A model generated the notes under the pieces. It was not told the DNA's origin. It worked only from the letters and a program-made list of their open reading frames with translations, and ran no database searches. A program made the translations under genes and the position numbers. Positions 25,901-35,659 of a stretch of 64,000 nt of DNA are shown here, one piece after another. Origin of the DNA: RGIG529 sp050950425 (GTDB lineage Bacteria; Bacillota; Clostridia; Oscillospirales; Oscillospiraceae). Location of the stretch: positions 1,488,001 to 1,552,000 of the forward strand of contig JBMNHO010000002.1 of the NCBI GenBank assembly GCA_050950425.1, given 5' to 3'. Every line of letters begins with the position of its first letter. Within the stretch, counting starts at the first letter, position 1.

Positions 25901-28561
25901 ATGGCGAACACGGCAGACTTGACTCCTATGATGAAGCAATACTTTAAGATCAAAGAGCAAAACGAAGACTGCATTTTGTTCTTCCGCCTGGGCGATTTTT
26001 ACGAAATGTTTTCGGAAGACGCCAAGGTTGCCGCCGAGGAGCTGGATTTAACGCTGACCACGAGAGACCGGGGCAAGGAAAACAAGGAAGACCGCATTCC
26101 CATGTGCGGCATTCCCTATCATTCCTGCGAGGCATACATTGCGCGCCTGATTGCAAAGGGATACAAGGTTGCCATTTGCGAGCAGACGGAGGACCCGGCC
26201 ACGGCAAAAGGGCTTGTGACCCGGGAAGTGACAAGGGTTGTAACCCCCGGAACCGTCATGGAAGCGTCCATGTTGGAAGAGACAAGGAACAACTATATCT
26301 CCGCTGTGGTTCTGGGAAACGAAGAAGGGGCCGTTTGCTTTGCCGATATCTCCACGGGTGAGTTTTATGCCGCCATGTTTGAGGGGGCGCTTGCGGAAGA
26401 TCATATTCTCAACGAGTTGGGGCGTTTTTCCCCTTCCGAAGTGGTGTTGGAAGAGAGGGCATGGAACCACCCAAGGTTTGGGGGCGATTTGCGCCGCCGC
26501 CTTGCCTGCAGATGTGAAAATGGCGGCACGGAACGGTTCCGGCGGGAAACGGCCGTTCCCCACGTGGAAAATCAGTTTGACGGGGAGAACCTGTCCAAGC
26601 TGCCGGGGAACGGAGCGGTGGTCGAGCGGGCGGTGGGCGGCCTTTTGTCTTATTTAAAAGAAACCCAAAAGACAGATTTGTCTCATTTACATACGCTGCA
26701 TTATTATACAAACGGCCAATTTATGGAGCTGGACTTCACGGCCCGCCGCAACCTGGAGCTGACAGAAACGCTGCGCAGCAGAGAGAAGAAGGGGAGCCTT
26801 CTTTGGATTTTGGATCGAACCAAAACGGCCATGGGCGGGCGGCTCCTCAGAGGCTGGCTGGAGCGCCCCTTGTTAAACCCGGACAGGATCAAAGAACGGC
26901 AGGGGGCCGTCGCGGAGCTGGTGGAACATGCTGTGCCAAGGGAAGAGCTGGTGCTGCTGCTGTCCAATGTTTCAGACTTGGAGCGGCTGACCGGCAAAGT
27001 GGTCTATGGAACGGCCAACGGACGGGACATGGCTGCTCTGGCGTCCGGACTGGAAAAGCTGCCGGCGATCAAAAGGCACTTGGACATGTTCCGCGGAGTC
27101 AAGATGAAGCGCCTTCAAGGATCCATTGACGGGCTGGAAGACGTGTGTGGGCAGATCCGGCTGGCGCTGGTGTCCGACCCGCCCTTTTCCGTGCGGGAAG
27201 GGGGGATGATCCGGCAGGGGTTCCACGGGGAGGTGGATCGCCTGCGGGGCATTATGACCGGCGCGAAGGACATGCTGGCTTCCATCGAGCTGCGGGAGCG
27301 GGAGCAGACGGGCATTAAGAATTTAAAGGTCGGATACAACAAGGTGTTCGGGTATTACATTGAAGTGAGCAAATCCAACTATGAGCTGGTTCCCGAACGC
27401 TATACCAGACGGCAAACGCTGGCCAATTGCGAGCGGTATATCATGTCGGAGCTGAAGGAAACAGAGCATGAAATTTTGTTTGCCAAGGATCGGGCGGCGG
27501 CGCTGGAATACGAACTGTTTTCAGAGCTGCGCCGGTTTGTGGCAAGCGAGGTGGGACGCATTCAAAAAACGGCTTCCGCCATCGCGGAGCTGGATGTACT
27601 CGCTTCCTTTGGAGATGTAGCGGCGAGAAACGGGTACACCATGCCTCAAATGGATGAATCCGATGTGATTTCCATTCAGGAGGGCCGGCACCCGGTGGTG
27701 GAGCAGATGCAAAGGGAGTCTTTGTTTGTTCCAAACGACACGCTGCTCAATTGCGCGGGCGACTGCCTGGCGATTATCACAGGGCCGAACATGGCGGGAA
27801 AATCTACATATATGCGCCAGGTGGCGCTGATCGTCTTGATGGCCCAGGCGGGCAGCTTTGTGCCGGCCAAGGAAGCGAGAATCGGCGTGGTGGATCGGAT
27901 TTTCACAAGGATCGGCGCATCGGACGACCTGGCGGCGGGGCAGTCTACCTTTATGGTAGAAATGACGGAAGTTGCCGAAATTTTGAAGCATGCCACCAGA
28001 AGAAGCCTTTTGATTTTGGATGAGATCGGCCGGGGAACCTCCACATACGACGGGATGAGCATCGCAAGGGCTGTTCTGGAGTATTGCGCGGACCCGAACC
28101 AGCTGGGTGCCAAAACCCTGTTTGCCACCCATTATCATGAACTGACGGCGCTGGAGGGCATTGTGGCCGGCGTCAAAAACTATAACATTGCCGCGCAGAA
28201 GCGGGACGGGACGATTCTCTTTCTGCGCACCATTGTGCGGGGGGGCGCGGATCAAAGCTACGGGGTTGAGGTGGCGCAGCTAGCGGGCATTCCGGGTGCT
28301 GTGGTGAAAAGGGCCAGAGATATTCTAACCCCCCATGAGGAGCAGTTTCGAAACGGCGCAAAGCAGGAAACAGCCGAAAAGCCGCAATGGGACGGAGCGG
28401 AACGCCCGGGCAAAACCTCCCCTCAGATCGACACAGCGTCCGCTCAAGTGCTAAGCGCCCTACAGCAGCTGGATTTGAATGTACTGACACCGATGGAGGC
28501 GATGAATCTGCTGTACCAGTGGAAACAAGACCTTCCGGGAAGCGAAGCAATGGAGCCGTGA
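25901..28561 (+). CDS. mutS: DNA mismatch repair protein MutS
   Basis: Recognises mismatches. The 886-residue protein starts with domain I: MMKQYFKIKEQNEDCILFFRLGDFYEMF in two blocks, with the mismatch-wedging F-x-E (FYEMF). Walker A GPNMAGKSTYMR lies at about 628, followed by the Walker B LLILDEIGRGTSTYDG and ATHYHEL blocks. A C-terminal dimerisation tail (LDLNVLTPMEAMNLLYQWK) is present. AGGAGG precedes the ATG. The operon continues to mutL, with a membrane protease gene between them. Confidence 0.97.
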   Translation: MANTADLTPMMKQYFKIKEQNEDCILFFRLGDFYEMFSEDAKVAAEELDLTLTTRDRGKENKEDRIPMCGIPYHSCEAYIARLIAKGYKVAICEQTEDPATAKGLVTREVTRVVTPGTVMEASMLEETRNNYISAVVLGNEEGAVCFADISTGEFYAAMFEGALAEDHILNELGRFSPSEVVLEERAWNHPRFGGDLRRRLACRCENGGTERFRRETAVPHVENQFDGENLSKLPGNGAVVERAVGGLLSYLKETQKTDLSHLHTLHYYTNGQFMELDFTARRNLELTETLRSREKKGSLLWILDRTKTAMGGRLLRGWLERPLLNPDRIKERQGAVAELVEHAVPREELVLLLSNVSDLERLTGKVVYGTANGRDMAALASGLEKLPAIKRHLDMFRGVKMKRLQGSIDGLEDVCGQIRLALVSDPPFSVREGGMIRQGFHGEVDRLRGIMTGAKDMLASIELREREQTGIKNLKVGYNKVFGYYIEVSKSNYELVPERYTRRQTLANCERYIMSELKETEHEILFAKDRAAALEYELFSELRRFVASEVGRIQKTASAIAELDVLASFGDVAARNGYTMPQMDESDVISIQEGRHPVVEQMQRESLFVPNDTLLNCAGDCLAIITGPNMAGKSTYMRQVALIVLMAQAGSFVPAKEARIGVVDRIFTRIGASDDLAAGQSTFMVEMTEVAEILKHATRRSLLILDEIGRGTSTYDGMSIARAVLEYCADPNQLGAKTLFATHYHELTALEGIVAGVKNYNIAAQKRDGTILFLRTIVRGGADQSYGVEVAQLAGIPGAVVKRARDILTPHEEQFRNGAKQETAEKPQWDGAERPGKTSPQIDTASAQVLSALQQLDLNVLTPMEAMNLLYQWKQDLPGSEAMEP

Positions 28562-28593
28562 ATGAAAGGTGCACGGCGAACTCCCCCGTCTGT

Positions 28594-29262
28594 ATGAATA
28601 AAGGGGAAAGACACAGCGGGTGGCGGATGCTTCCGTTTTACGGGTTTGTTCTGCCTTTGCTGTTTGGCGGTTTGGCGGGTGTTTTGCGGGGCGGCGGTAT
28701 GAAGATCCCTGCCTTCTGGGTCAATCTGCTGTTTTATTTGCTGATGGCCGGGGCGGTCTGTGTTTTGTTTCGTTCTTTTTTGGGAAACTCCCTGCAAAAG
28801 GCATTTCGGCATCCGGGCCGGGTGTTTCGGGGGATTTTATGGGGGGCCTTTGTGTGCTGGACGCTGGGGGCCATGTTGGAGCCCGCGATGCGTTTTGTCG
28901 AGAATTGGAACAACAGACAGCTTGCCGCGCAGGCAACCCAAGCCCCGTTGATGGTTTTCATATCCACCGTTATTTGCGCGCCTCTTGTGGAAGAAACCCT
29001 GTTTCGGGGGTTGGTGTTCGGAAGCCTGCGCAGGAGCCACCGTCTGTTGGCGTATGGCGCTGCAACGGTGCTGTTTTGCATGCTCCATGTCTGGCAGCAG
29101 GCGCTGCGGACGGGGGACGTTCGCTCTTTGTCTTTGGGTTTGGAGTATGTCGCCCCGTCTGTCGGGCTGATTGTTTGTTATGAAAAAAGCGGGATCATTT
29201 GGGCGCCGGTTTTGCTGCATGCGGGGATAAACTTGTGTGCGTTGCTGGCGGCCTACTGGTAA
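28594..29262 (+). CDS. CPBP family intramembrane metalloprotease
   Basis: A 222-residue membrane protein with the CPBP (Abi) motifs EETLFRG (Glu-Glu-x-x-x-Arg), FCMLHVW (His) and LLHAGIN (His...Asn), on four to six hydrophobic segments. The family includes CAAX prenyl endopeptidases and bacteriocin-immunity proteins; the substrate is unknown. The start is uncertain: the ATG at 28594 has no clear ribosome binding site. A GTG at 28558 overlaps the mutS stop and would add 12 residues. It sits between mutS and mutL with almost no spacing, likely hitch-hiking in the operon. Confidence 0.8.
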   Translation: MNKGERHSGWRMLPFYGFVLPLLFGGLAGVLRGGGMKIPAFWVNLLFYLLMAGAVCVLFRSFLGNSLQKAFRHPGRVFRGILWGAFVCWTLGAMLEPAMRFVENWNNRQLAAQATQAPLMVFISTVICAPLVEETLFRGLVFGSLRRSHRLLAYGAATVLFCMLHVWQQALRTGDVRSLSLGLEYVAPSVGLIVCYEKSGIIWAPVLLHAGINLCALLAAYW

Positions 29263-29276
29263 AGGAAGAAAAGACT

Positions 29277-31214
29277 ATGGGAAAAATTCAGTGTTTAGAG
29301 CCCCATGTGGCGGATTTGATCGCTGCCGGGGAAGTGGTGGAGCGCCCCGGCGCGGTGGTAAAGGAATTAATGGAAAATGCCATCGATGCAGGGGCAACGG
29401 CGATCACGGTAGAAATTCTCCGCGGCGGCATGCAGATGATCCGGGTGACGGACAACGGCAGCGGCATAGAAGCGGAGGATGCCAAAACGGCGTTTTTGCG
29501 CCATGCCACCAGTAAAATCAGAACAGAGAACGATTTGGAGTCCATCGGCACATTGGGCTTCCGGGGGGAGGCGCTGGCCGCCATTGCGGCGGTTTCTCAA
29601 GTGGAGCTGCAAACCAGGACAGCGCGGGCGGAAACCGGCTCCCGCCTTCTGTTGGAAGGCGGGGTAGCGGGGGAGCTGTCCCCCGTGGGCGCGCCCAAAG
29701 GGACGACAATCATCGTGCGCAGCTTGTTTTACAATACGCCGGCCCGGCAGAAATTTATAAAAAAGGACACCGCCGAGGGCATGTATGCCTACAGCATTGT
29801 GCAAAAAATTGCCCTCTCCCGTCCGGAAATTTCGATTTGCTTCATTCGTGACGGCAAAGAAGAGATGCGCACCGCCGGAGACGGCGTGCTGCATTCGGCC
29901 ATTTATGCCGTGCTGGGGCGGGACATTGTGCTGTCCTTGTGCCCGGTGCATGCCGTTTGGGAGGACTGTTCGGTGGACGGTTTTGTGTCTCAGCCTGCTG
30001 CCTGCCGGGGGACCAGAGGGCAGCAGCATTTTTTCGTCAACGGTCGGTTTGTCAAGTCCAGGCTGATGATGGCGGCGCTGGAGCAGGCGTACCAGAACCA
30101 GGCGATGGTGGGGAAATTCCCCGCCTGTGTGCTGCATATTACGGTAAACCCCTCTTCTGTGGACGTGAATGTGCATCCTACGAAAACAGAGGTGAAATTT
30201 GTGCGGGAACGGCGGCTGTTTGACGCGGTATACCACGGCGTGCTGGATGCCCTGCAGAAAGGGAGCATCCACCCCAAAATGGCCTTTGACGATCTTCAGC
30301 AGGAAACGGCGGAAGCGGAACCCCCTGTTTCAAAGGATAGAGGCGTCGAACAAAAGGAAGCGCGCCAAGGCTTTTCCTCTGATGGACAAACGGGAGAACG
30401 CGCCCCCTTTTTTCCGTCTGCCGCAAAGAAAGACGGAGCATGGAGCAGCGTCGCGGATGGATTGCAGGTGCCTTACCGGCACGAAACGCCCAACATGCCC
30501 TTTCAGCCGCGAAGATGGCTGGATGAGATTCAAATAGAGCTTCCGTTTTCGCCGCAGTCTGCCGCCCCCCTGGCGGGAGACATTCCCCCCCGCCCGGCTT
30601 TGGGCGACATTGCGCCAAAGCCGGACGAAGAGGGGAAAGCGGCGAAGGCAGAGCCGTTTCGCTTGGTGGGAGAAGTGTTTGACACCTACTTGATTGTGGC
30701 CGTTGGCCAGCGTATGATGGTGGTCGACAAGCATGCCGCCCACGAGCGGATGCAGTTTGATAAGCTGAAAGCAGGGGCATACCGAGCCATGTCGCAGACG
30801 TTGCTGAAGCCCGTTGTCGTCACTGTTCGGGGGGAGGCGGAGGAGATTTTGCTTCAGCATTTGGAGCTGCTTTCCGAGCTTGGGTTTACAGTGGAGGCCT
30901 TTGGAGAAAACAGTTTGATCGTTCGCAGCATTCCGTTTGACCTGAAGCCGGGGCAAACGAAAAACACCCTGCTGGAGCTGGCAGAAACGCTGCTTCATGG
31001 AAGCCGGGTGGATCCGCAAGAGATGCGGGATCAGGTGCTGCGCACCATGGCCTGCAAAATGGCCATCAAGGGCGGCCAAAAAAACAACATAGAGGAGCTG
31101 ATGGTTGTTGCCCGGGCCGTTGTGGAAGGGCAGGTGAAGTTTTGCCCCCATGGCCGTCCGGTGGCCATTGAAATGACCCGACAGGAGCTGGAAAAACAAT
31201 TTAAAAGAAGCTGA
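29277..31214 (+). CDS. mutL: DNA mismatch repair protein MutL
   Basis: Couples MutS recognition to nicking. The 645-residue protein has the GHKL ATPase motifs (ENAIDAGA, DNGSGI, HATSKI, GFRGEAL), a variable Pro-rich linker (about 330-470), and a C-terminal nuclease domain with DKHAAHERM, related to the DQHAxxER endonuclease motif, and the zinc-site CPHGRP. This indicates a MutL of the endonuclease class, as expected without MutH. AAGGAAG precedes the ATG at 29277; the open frame upstream of it is not coding. Confidence 0.96.
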   Translation: MGKIQCLEPHVADLIAAGEVVERPGAVVKELMENAIDAGATAITVEILRGGMQMIRVTDNGSGIEAEDAKTAFLRHATSKIRTENDLESIGTLGFRGEALAAIAAVSQVELQTRTARAETGSRLLLEGGVAGELSPVGAPKGTTIIVRSLFYNTPARQKFIKKDTAEGMYAYSIVQKIALSRPEISICFIRDGKEEMRTAGDGVLHSAIYAVLGRDIVLSLCPVHAVWEDCSVDGFVSQPAACRGTRGQQHFFVNGRFVKSRLMMAALEQAYQNQAMVGKFPACVLHITVNPSSVDVNVHPTKTEVKFVRERRLFDAVYHGVLDALQKGSIHPKMAFDDLQQETAEAEPPVSKDRGVEQKEARQGFSSDGQTGERAPFFPSAAKKDGAWSSVADGLQVPYRHETPNMPFQPRRWLDEIQIELPFSPQSAAPLAGDIPPRPALGDIAPKPDEEGKAAKAEPFRLVGEVFDTYLIVAVGQRMMVVDKHAAHERMQFDKLKAGAYRAMSQTLLKPVVVTVRGEAEEILLQHLELLSELGFTVEAFGENSLIVRSIPFDLKPGQTKNTLLELAETLLHGSRVDPQEMRDQVLRTMACKMAIKGGQKNNIEELMVVARAVVEGQVKFCPHGRPVAIEMTRQELEKQFKRS

Positions 31215-31250
31215 TGGCGGGAACAAAGGACTTAGCCCGTTCAATGGATG

Positions 31251-31298
31251 AAAAAAACGTCTTGTCCGCTCCATGGGGAGCGAACAAGACGTTTTTTG
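31251..31298. terminator. Bidirectional terminator between mutL and rnj
   Basis: A 16-bp stem with one C-A mismatch (31257-31272 with 31277-31292) and loop ATGG, flanked by A7 upstream and T6 downstream. It therefore works for convergent mutL (plus) and rnj (minus) transcripts. Confidence 0.93.
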
Positions 31299-31307
31299 TG
31301 TTCTGTG

Positions 31308-32966
31308 TTAGATTTCCATAATCACAGGCAGGATCATGGGGTTGCGGCGTGTCTTTCGGTAAAGATAGCCGGAAAGGTCGCTTTTCAGAGCCGACTTGAT
31401 GGCAGCCCAATCAGAAAGCCCCGTGGCCTGGCAGTTTTTCAATGTGCCGGATACAACGGTGCGCAGCTCCTCCATCAAATCTTCCGATTCTTTGACATAG
31501 ACAAAACCGCGGGTGATGATATCGGGGCCTGAAATCACAGAGCCGTCCTCTCCCGATAAGTTGACCACGACAACGACCATACCGTCTTGCGCCAAGTGGC
31601 GGCGGTCACGCAGCACAACGCTGCCCACGTCCCCGACGCCGTATCCGTCTACCAGCACCCGGCCGGAGGGAACGGTCCCCGTGGTGCGGATGCGGTCTTT
31701 CGTAATCTCAATGATCTTTCCAATGTCGCTGATGATGATGTTTTTAGGGTTCATCCCCATGTTTCGGGCGAGTCGCGCATGGGTTTTCAAATGCCACTGC
31801 TCGCCATGAACCGGAATGAAGAACTTGGGTTTTGTGAGGGCGTGAATGATCTTCAGCTCCTCCTGACAGGCGTGCCCGGAAACATGAATATCAGACAGAC
31901 GCTCGTAAATCACTTCCGCGTCCTTTCGAAACAGCTCGTTGATCACATGGCCGATGGTCTTTTCGTTGCCGGGGATCGCGGAAGCGGAGATGATGATCCG
32001 GTCTCCCGGGACGATTTCCACTTGCCGATGGTTGGAAAAAGCCATGCGGTAAAGAGCAGACATGGTTTCTCCCTGGCTTCCCGTGGTGATAATGACCACT
32101 TTATCCCGAGGAAGGTTTTTCAGCTGGGACATCTCCACCAGAGTATTGGGGGGGACATCCATATACCCCAGCTGGGTGGAGACTCTCATTACATTCTCCA
32201 TGCTGCGGCCGGTGATGCCCACCTTTCTGCCATAACGGGCGGCGACGTTGATCACCTGCTGCACGCGATCCACGTTGGAAGCGAAAGTGGTGACGATAAT
32301 GCGCTGGTCGCACCCCTTGAACAGGGCGTCAAACGCGTCGCCCACCGTTTGCTCCGAGGCGCTGTACCCCTCTTTGCCAACGTTGGTGGAGTCTGCCAGC
32401 AGAGCCAGCACACCCTCTTGACCCAGCTGGCCGAAACGAACCAGGTCAATCATGTCGCCTTTGATGGGGGTGGGGTCAATTTTAAAGTCGCCGGTTTGGA
32501 TGACAACGCCGGTGGGACATTTGATGGCAAATGCCACCGCCCCGGCAATGCTGTGGTTGATTCGGATGAATTCAACGGAAAAGCAGCCGGCCTTGATGGT
32601 TTCTCCGGGTTCCACAGAGATAATCTTGGTTCGCTTGGTCAGGTCATGCTCATCCAGCTTGATCTGGACAAGGCCAACGGTCATCCGGGTGGCATAGACG
32701 GGAACGTTCAGGTCTTTTAGCACATAGGGAAGTGCGCCGATATGGTCCTCGTGACCATGGGTCAGGAAAATGCCGCGTACGCGGCTTTTGTTTTTGACCA
32801 GATAGCTTACATCTGGAATGACAACATCAATGCCGTACATATCGTCGTCTGGGAACCCCATGCCGCAATCCACAACAATAATATCGTTGCCGTGTTCATA
32901 TACGGTCAGGTTTTTCCCAATCTCATTGAGGCCGCCTAAAGCGATGATTTTCATTTTTTCTGCCAT
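31308..32966 (-). CDS. rnj: Ribonuclease J
   Basis: A 5'-3' exo- and endoribonuclease in mRNA decay and rRNA maturation. The 552-residue protein has the metallo-beta-lactamase motif LTHGHEDHIG (His70, His72, Asp74, His75), the beta-CASP domain with TGSQGE and SASAIPGNE, and a C-terminal domain. The ATG at 32966 (MAEKMKIIALGG) is 15 nt from AAGGAG, a long spacing; the frame stays open to 33017. It has its own promoters and a leader of about 130-220 nt. Confidence 0.94.
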   Translation of the reverse strand: MAEKMKIIALGGLNEIGKNLTVYEHGNDIIVVDCGMGFPDDDMYGIDVVIPDVSYLVKNKSRVRGIFLTHGHEDHIGALPYVLKDLNVPVYATRMTVGLVQIKLDEHDLTKRTKIISVEPGETIKAGCFSVEFIRINHSIAGAVAFAIKCPTGVVIQTGDFKIDPTPIKGDMIDLVRFGQLGQEGVLALLADSTNVGKEGYSASEQTVGDAFDALFKGCDQRIIVTTFASNVDRVQQVINVAARYGRKVGITGRSMENVMRVSTQLGYMDVPPNTLVEMSQLKNLPRDKVVIITTGSQGETMSALYRMAFSNHRQVEIVPGDRIIISASAIPGNEKTIGHVINELFRKDAEVIYERLSDIHVSGHACQEELKIIHALTKPKFFIPVHGEQWHLKTHARLARNMGMNPKNIIISDIGKIIEITKDRIRTTGTVPSGRVLVDGYGVGDVGSVVLRDRRHLAQDGMVVVVVNLSGEDGSVISGPDIITRGFVYVKESEDLMEELRTVVSGTLKNCQATGLSDWAAIKSALKSDLSGYLYRKTRRNPMILPVIMEI

Positions 32967-33102
32967 AAGGGAATGATTCAACTCCTTGTTTTGGTCGTCA
33001 AAAACGCACGAAAACAAGACGGACGAAGATGCGATTTTCAGACCCCGTTACGCCGGAAAATCTGCGATGCCGTCAGCCGCTGTTTGCTCGCTTGATTGAC
33101 TT

Positions 33103-33129
33103 TTTATATCACAATGCACAAATGTGCAA
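33103..33129 (-). promoter_or_regulatory. Probable rnj promoter with GCAC-GTGC palindrome
   Basis: Minus strand: extended -10 TGATATAAA (33103-33111) with -35-like TTGCAC (33124-33129) at a 15-bp spacing. The inverted repeat TGCACATTTGTGCA (33115-33128) covers the spacer, as in the glg promoter. Confidence 0.5.
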
Positions 33130-33138
33130 CATGCCGAT

Positions 33139-33173
33139 AAAAGGCTGGGGCAAGCGGAAATGCTTCGCCCAGC
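33139..33173 (-). terminator. Terminator after the nucleotidyltransferase-phosphomannomutase gene
   Basis: Stem GCTGGG/CCCAGC plus GCTT/AAGC with a 2x2 internal mismatch, then TTTTAT on the minus strand, about 70 bp after the upstream gene's stop. Confidence 0.6.
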
Positions 33174-33193
33174 GTAAGTTTATAATATAAAGT

Positions 33194-33222
33194 ATTATAT
33201 CATCAAGCAAGGGAGTTGTACA
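33194..33222 (-). promoter_or_regulatory. Possible upstream rnj promoter
   Basis: Minus strand: TGTACA (33217-33222), 17-bp spacer, TATAAT (33194-33199), just after the preceding gene's stop. Transcripts from here would have to pass the 33139-33173 terminator, so it could also be chance AT-rich sequence. Confidence 0.4.
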
Positions 33223-33240
33223 CAGAAATTTCTAGAATTA

Positions 33241-35574
33241 TCAGGAAGTCTGATTTTGATCGGCCTTTTTCACTTTTTCTGTGAATAAATCACAGAGTTC
33301 CGACGCCATTTCCGCCGTTTCTCCCTCGCTCATGATGCGGAGGGCCATGCGCCGGATAAGGGGCGTGATATAGACATGTCCGCCCTCCACGTGGAAGTGC
33401 AGCCCGGATTCTGTCCCTTTTTGGGGTGCGGCCCCTTCTGCCTGAGAAAGCTGTTCCATAATGGTGCCCCGGCTGGCATGGAGAGGCACTTCACGTAGCT
33501 GTGTGCTGGTGGGCGGAAGCTGGCTCGCCGCAACGCAAAGAGGAATTTCGTGAGCGCCAAGATAGGTGCAAAGACGGGCGGCGCCGAAAAGAGCGTCTCG
33601 CAGAAAAAGCTGCTGCGTATAAAGCACTTCGGCAGTGCTGCCGTCCCGGCCTAGGCGAAGAACCTGGGCGCCGAAAGGCTCGGCGGCTTTTTCAACGGCG
33701 GAAGAAGCGTCGGAAGGAACGGAAACAGCCCCCTGGCCCTGCCGGAAGGCAATTTGACTGAGCAACGTCACCACGTTCCAGGGGGACAATGCGGCGCCCG
33801 TTTCATCTGTCATGGAAAGACGCAGGCCGCCGTGAGACACATGAAAAACGGGGATGCCTGCCCTGGCGGGCTGGACGGGGAAACCCAAAAGGTGGAACAT
33901 TTTGGAGAGCGGGTCTGTAGCGGAGGGGTCTCCGTCTAAGGAAACGGGGAAGGGACGAAACGCGGACACTACGGCAAGCCCCGCTTTGGCAGCGGCCTGG
34001 GCATATCGGGTTTTGATGCCCTGGGGCATCTGGAGGGGGCCTGTTTTGGGCGCGTATTGCTGTTCGCCGCGCAAAAGGGCGCCCTCCAGCTTTCGTTCCT
34101 GGGCCCGGGAAATGGGAAGCCCGTTTTCGCCCAGGCAGCGGAGAAAGATTTTCTTGTCGCTGCCGCGGACAAAAACAGAGCGGGGGTAATTTCCGGTTTG
34201 TGCCAGCCAAACGGCGGCGCCTTCGCAGCCGCCATCGTGGCAGACAGCCGCCCCGCCGGCGGCGCGAATGCCGCAGAGCAGCGCGTCAGCAAGGTTTTGG
34301 GCGGCCGCATCGCCGGCCCATCCCACAGAGATAGGGCCGTCGCCCACGCCCAGGGAAGCGCCGAGGGAAAGGCAAAACTCCGGGGTAATCTCTATGCCAT
34401 ATGTGCCCCGCAAGATGCCGCCGTCGCCAAACCGGATGCTTCCCTTGGGGCTTCCGCAGGAAAGGGTTCCGCTTTGGTGGGCTCCTTTTGGAATCACCTG
34501 GTTGGGCCAGATGCGGCTGCCTTCCATGACGATGGCGCCTGCTCCCACTTGCCCGCCTTCCCCGATGACCACGCCTTCCCGCGCAACAGCGCTATTCTCG
34601 ATGCAGGCGCCGCGATACGCAATGGTGCCGTAAAGCGAGACATGGGCGCCGATATGTGTATGCTCCAGTAAGCTATGCTCGATTCGGCTGTCGTCGCCAA
34701 CGCTGCTGTACGACCCCAGGCAAACGTTGGGGCCGATCTGCACATTGGAACCGAAGGAGACTTGCTTTCCGATATAACAGGGCGGGGTTACCTTCACCTG
34801 CTCGGGCAGGGGAGAATCGGACCAGACACCGGGAGAGACCATAGGGGCGGCGGGAGAGATGCCGGTTTTACCCAAAAGACTGTCCGCCATACAATTGAGA
34901 TAGGCGGCGCAGTCGCCGATGTCACACCAGTATCCCGAGGCGACATAGCCGTATAGCGGCCGTTGTTTTTCCAGCAAGGCGGGGAAAACGTCTTTGCCGA
35001 AATCAAAGGGCTCGCCGTCCGGAATGTGGCTGAAAATCCGTGGGTTGCAGAAATAAATGCCGGTGTTGACCGTGTTGGTGCAAACTTGCCCCCAGGAGGG
35101 CTTTTCCACAAATCGTGTGATGCTCCCGTCCGCTTCCGTTATGACCAGCCCATATTCCAGAGGCTGGTCATGATGGTGCAAAACCAGTGTGGCGTCTGCT
35201 TTTTTCGCCCGGTGGAATGCCGCGCAGGCGGTCAGGTCAAAGTTACAAACCGCATCTCCGCTGATGATCAGAAAATCGTCGTCCCCCAGGAAAGCGCCGC
35301 ATGCTTTGACGCTGCCCGCGGTTCCCAAAGGCTCCGTCTCTGTAAAATATGTGAGAGAAACGCCAAAGTCGCTGCCGTCTCCAAAGTGGTCTTTGATGCA
35401 GTCGGGACGGTAGTGCAGCGTCAAGCAAATTTCAGTGATGCCGTGTGTTTGCAGCAATTGGATGATCGACTCCAAAACCGGGCGGTCGAAAAGGGGGACC
35501 ATGGGTTTGGGCCGATGGAGGCTCAGCGGACGCAATCGGCTTCCCTCGCCGCCTGCCAAAATGACTGCCTTCAA
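33241..35574 (-). CDS. Nucleotidyltransferase / hexapeptide / degenerate phosphomannomutase fusion
   Basis: Predicted 777 residues. The N-terminal domain (about 1-235) is a sugar-phosphate nucleotidyltransferase (ILAGGEGSRLRPL, KPMVPL, SGDAVCNFD), closest to mannose-1-phosphate guanylyltransferase by order of motifs. Residues about 245-375 form left-handed beta-helix repeats. The C-terminal part resembles phosphomannomutase in layout, but the TASHNP phosphoserine loop is not found, so mutase activity is doubtful. Start: TTG at 35574 after GGAAGGAAG; the frame runs to 35700, but that part reads through the secG terminator. The sugar specificity cannot be settled by eye. Confidence 0.8.
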   Translation of the reverse strand: MKAVILAGGEGSRLRPLSLHRPKPMVPLFDRPVLESIIQLLQTHGITEICLTLHYRPDCIKDHFGDGSDFGVSLTYFTETEPLGTAGSVKACGAFLGDDDFLIISGDAVCNFDLTACAAFHRAKKADATLVLHHHDQPLEYGLVITEADGSITRFVEKPSWGQVCTNTVNTGIYFCNPRIFSHIPDGEPFDFGKDVFPALLEKQRPLYGYVASGYWCDIGDCAAYLNCMADSLLGKTGISPAAPMVSPGVWSDSPLPEQVKVTPPCYIGKQVSFGSNVQIGPNVCLGSYSSVGDDSRIEHSLLEHTHIGAHVSLYGTIAYRGACIENSAVAREGVVIGEGGQVGAGAIVMEGSRIWPNQVIPKGAHQSGTLSCGSPKGSIRFGDGGILRGTYGIEITPEFCLSLGASLGVGDGPISVGWAGDAAAQNLADALLCGIRAAGGAAVCHDGGCEGAAVWLAQTGNYPRSVFVRGSDKKIFLRCLGENGLPISRAQERKLEGALLRGEQQYAPKTGPLQMPQGIKTRYAQAAAKAGLAVVSAFRPFPVSLDGDPSATDPLSKMFHLLGFPVQPARAGIPVFHVSHGGLRLSMTDETGAALSPWNVVTLLSQIAFRQGQGAVSVPSDASSAVEKAAEPFGAQVLRLGRDGSTAEVLYTQQLFLRDALFGAARLCTYLGAHEIPLCVAASQLPPTSTQLREVPLHASRGTIMEQLSQAEGAAPQKGTESGLHFHVEGGHVYITPLIRRMALRIMSEGETAEMASELCDLFTEKVKKADQNQTS

Positions 35575-35659
35575 TGCAATTCTTCCTTCCACTGTCGTTT
35601 TCGGCAAAAGCCGTTGACAGTAGTATGAACAGGACGGTAGGGAAATACTCTGAAAAAAG

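Noticed and set aside
28594..29262. Abortive-infection defence gene
   Set aside because: The CPBP family is often labelled Abi; here it sits within a repair operon with no other defence gene.
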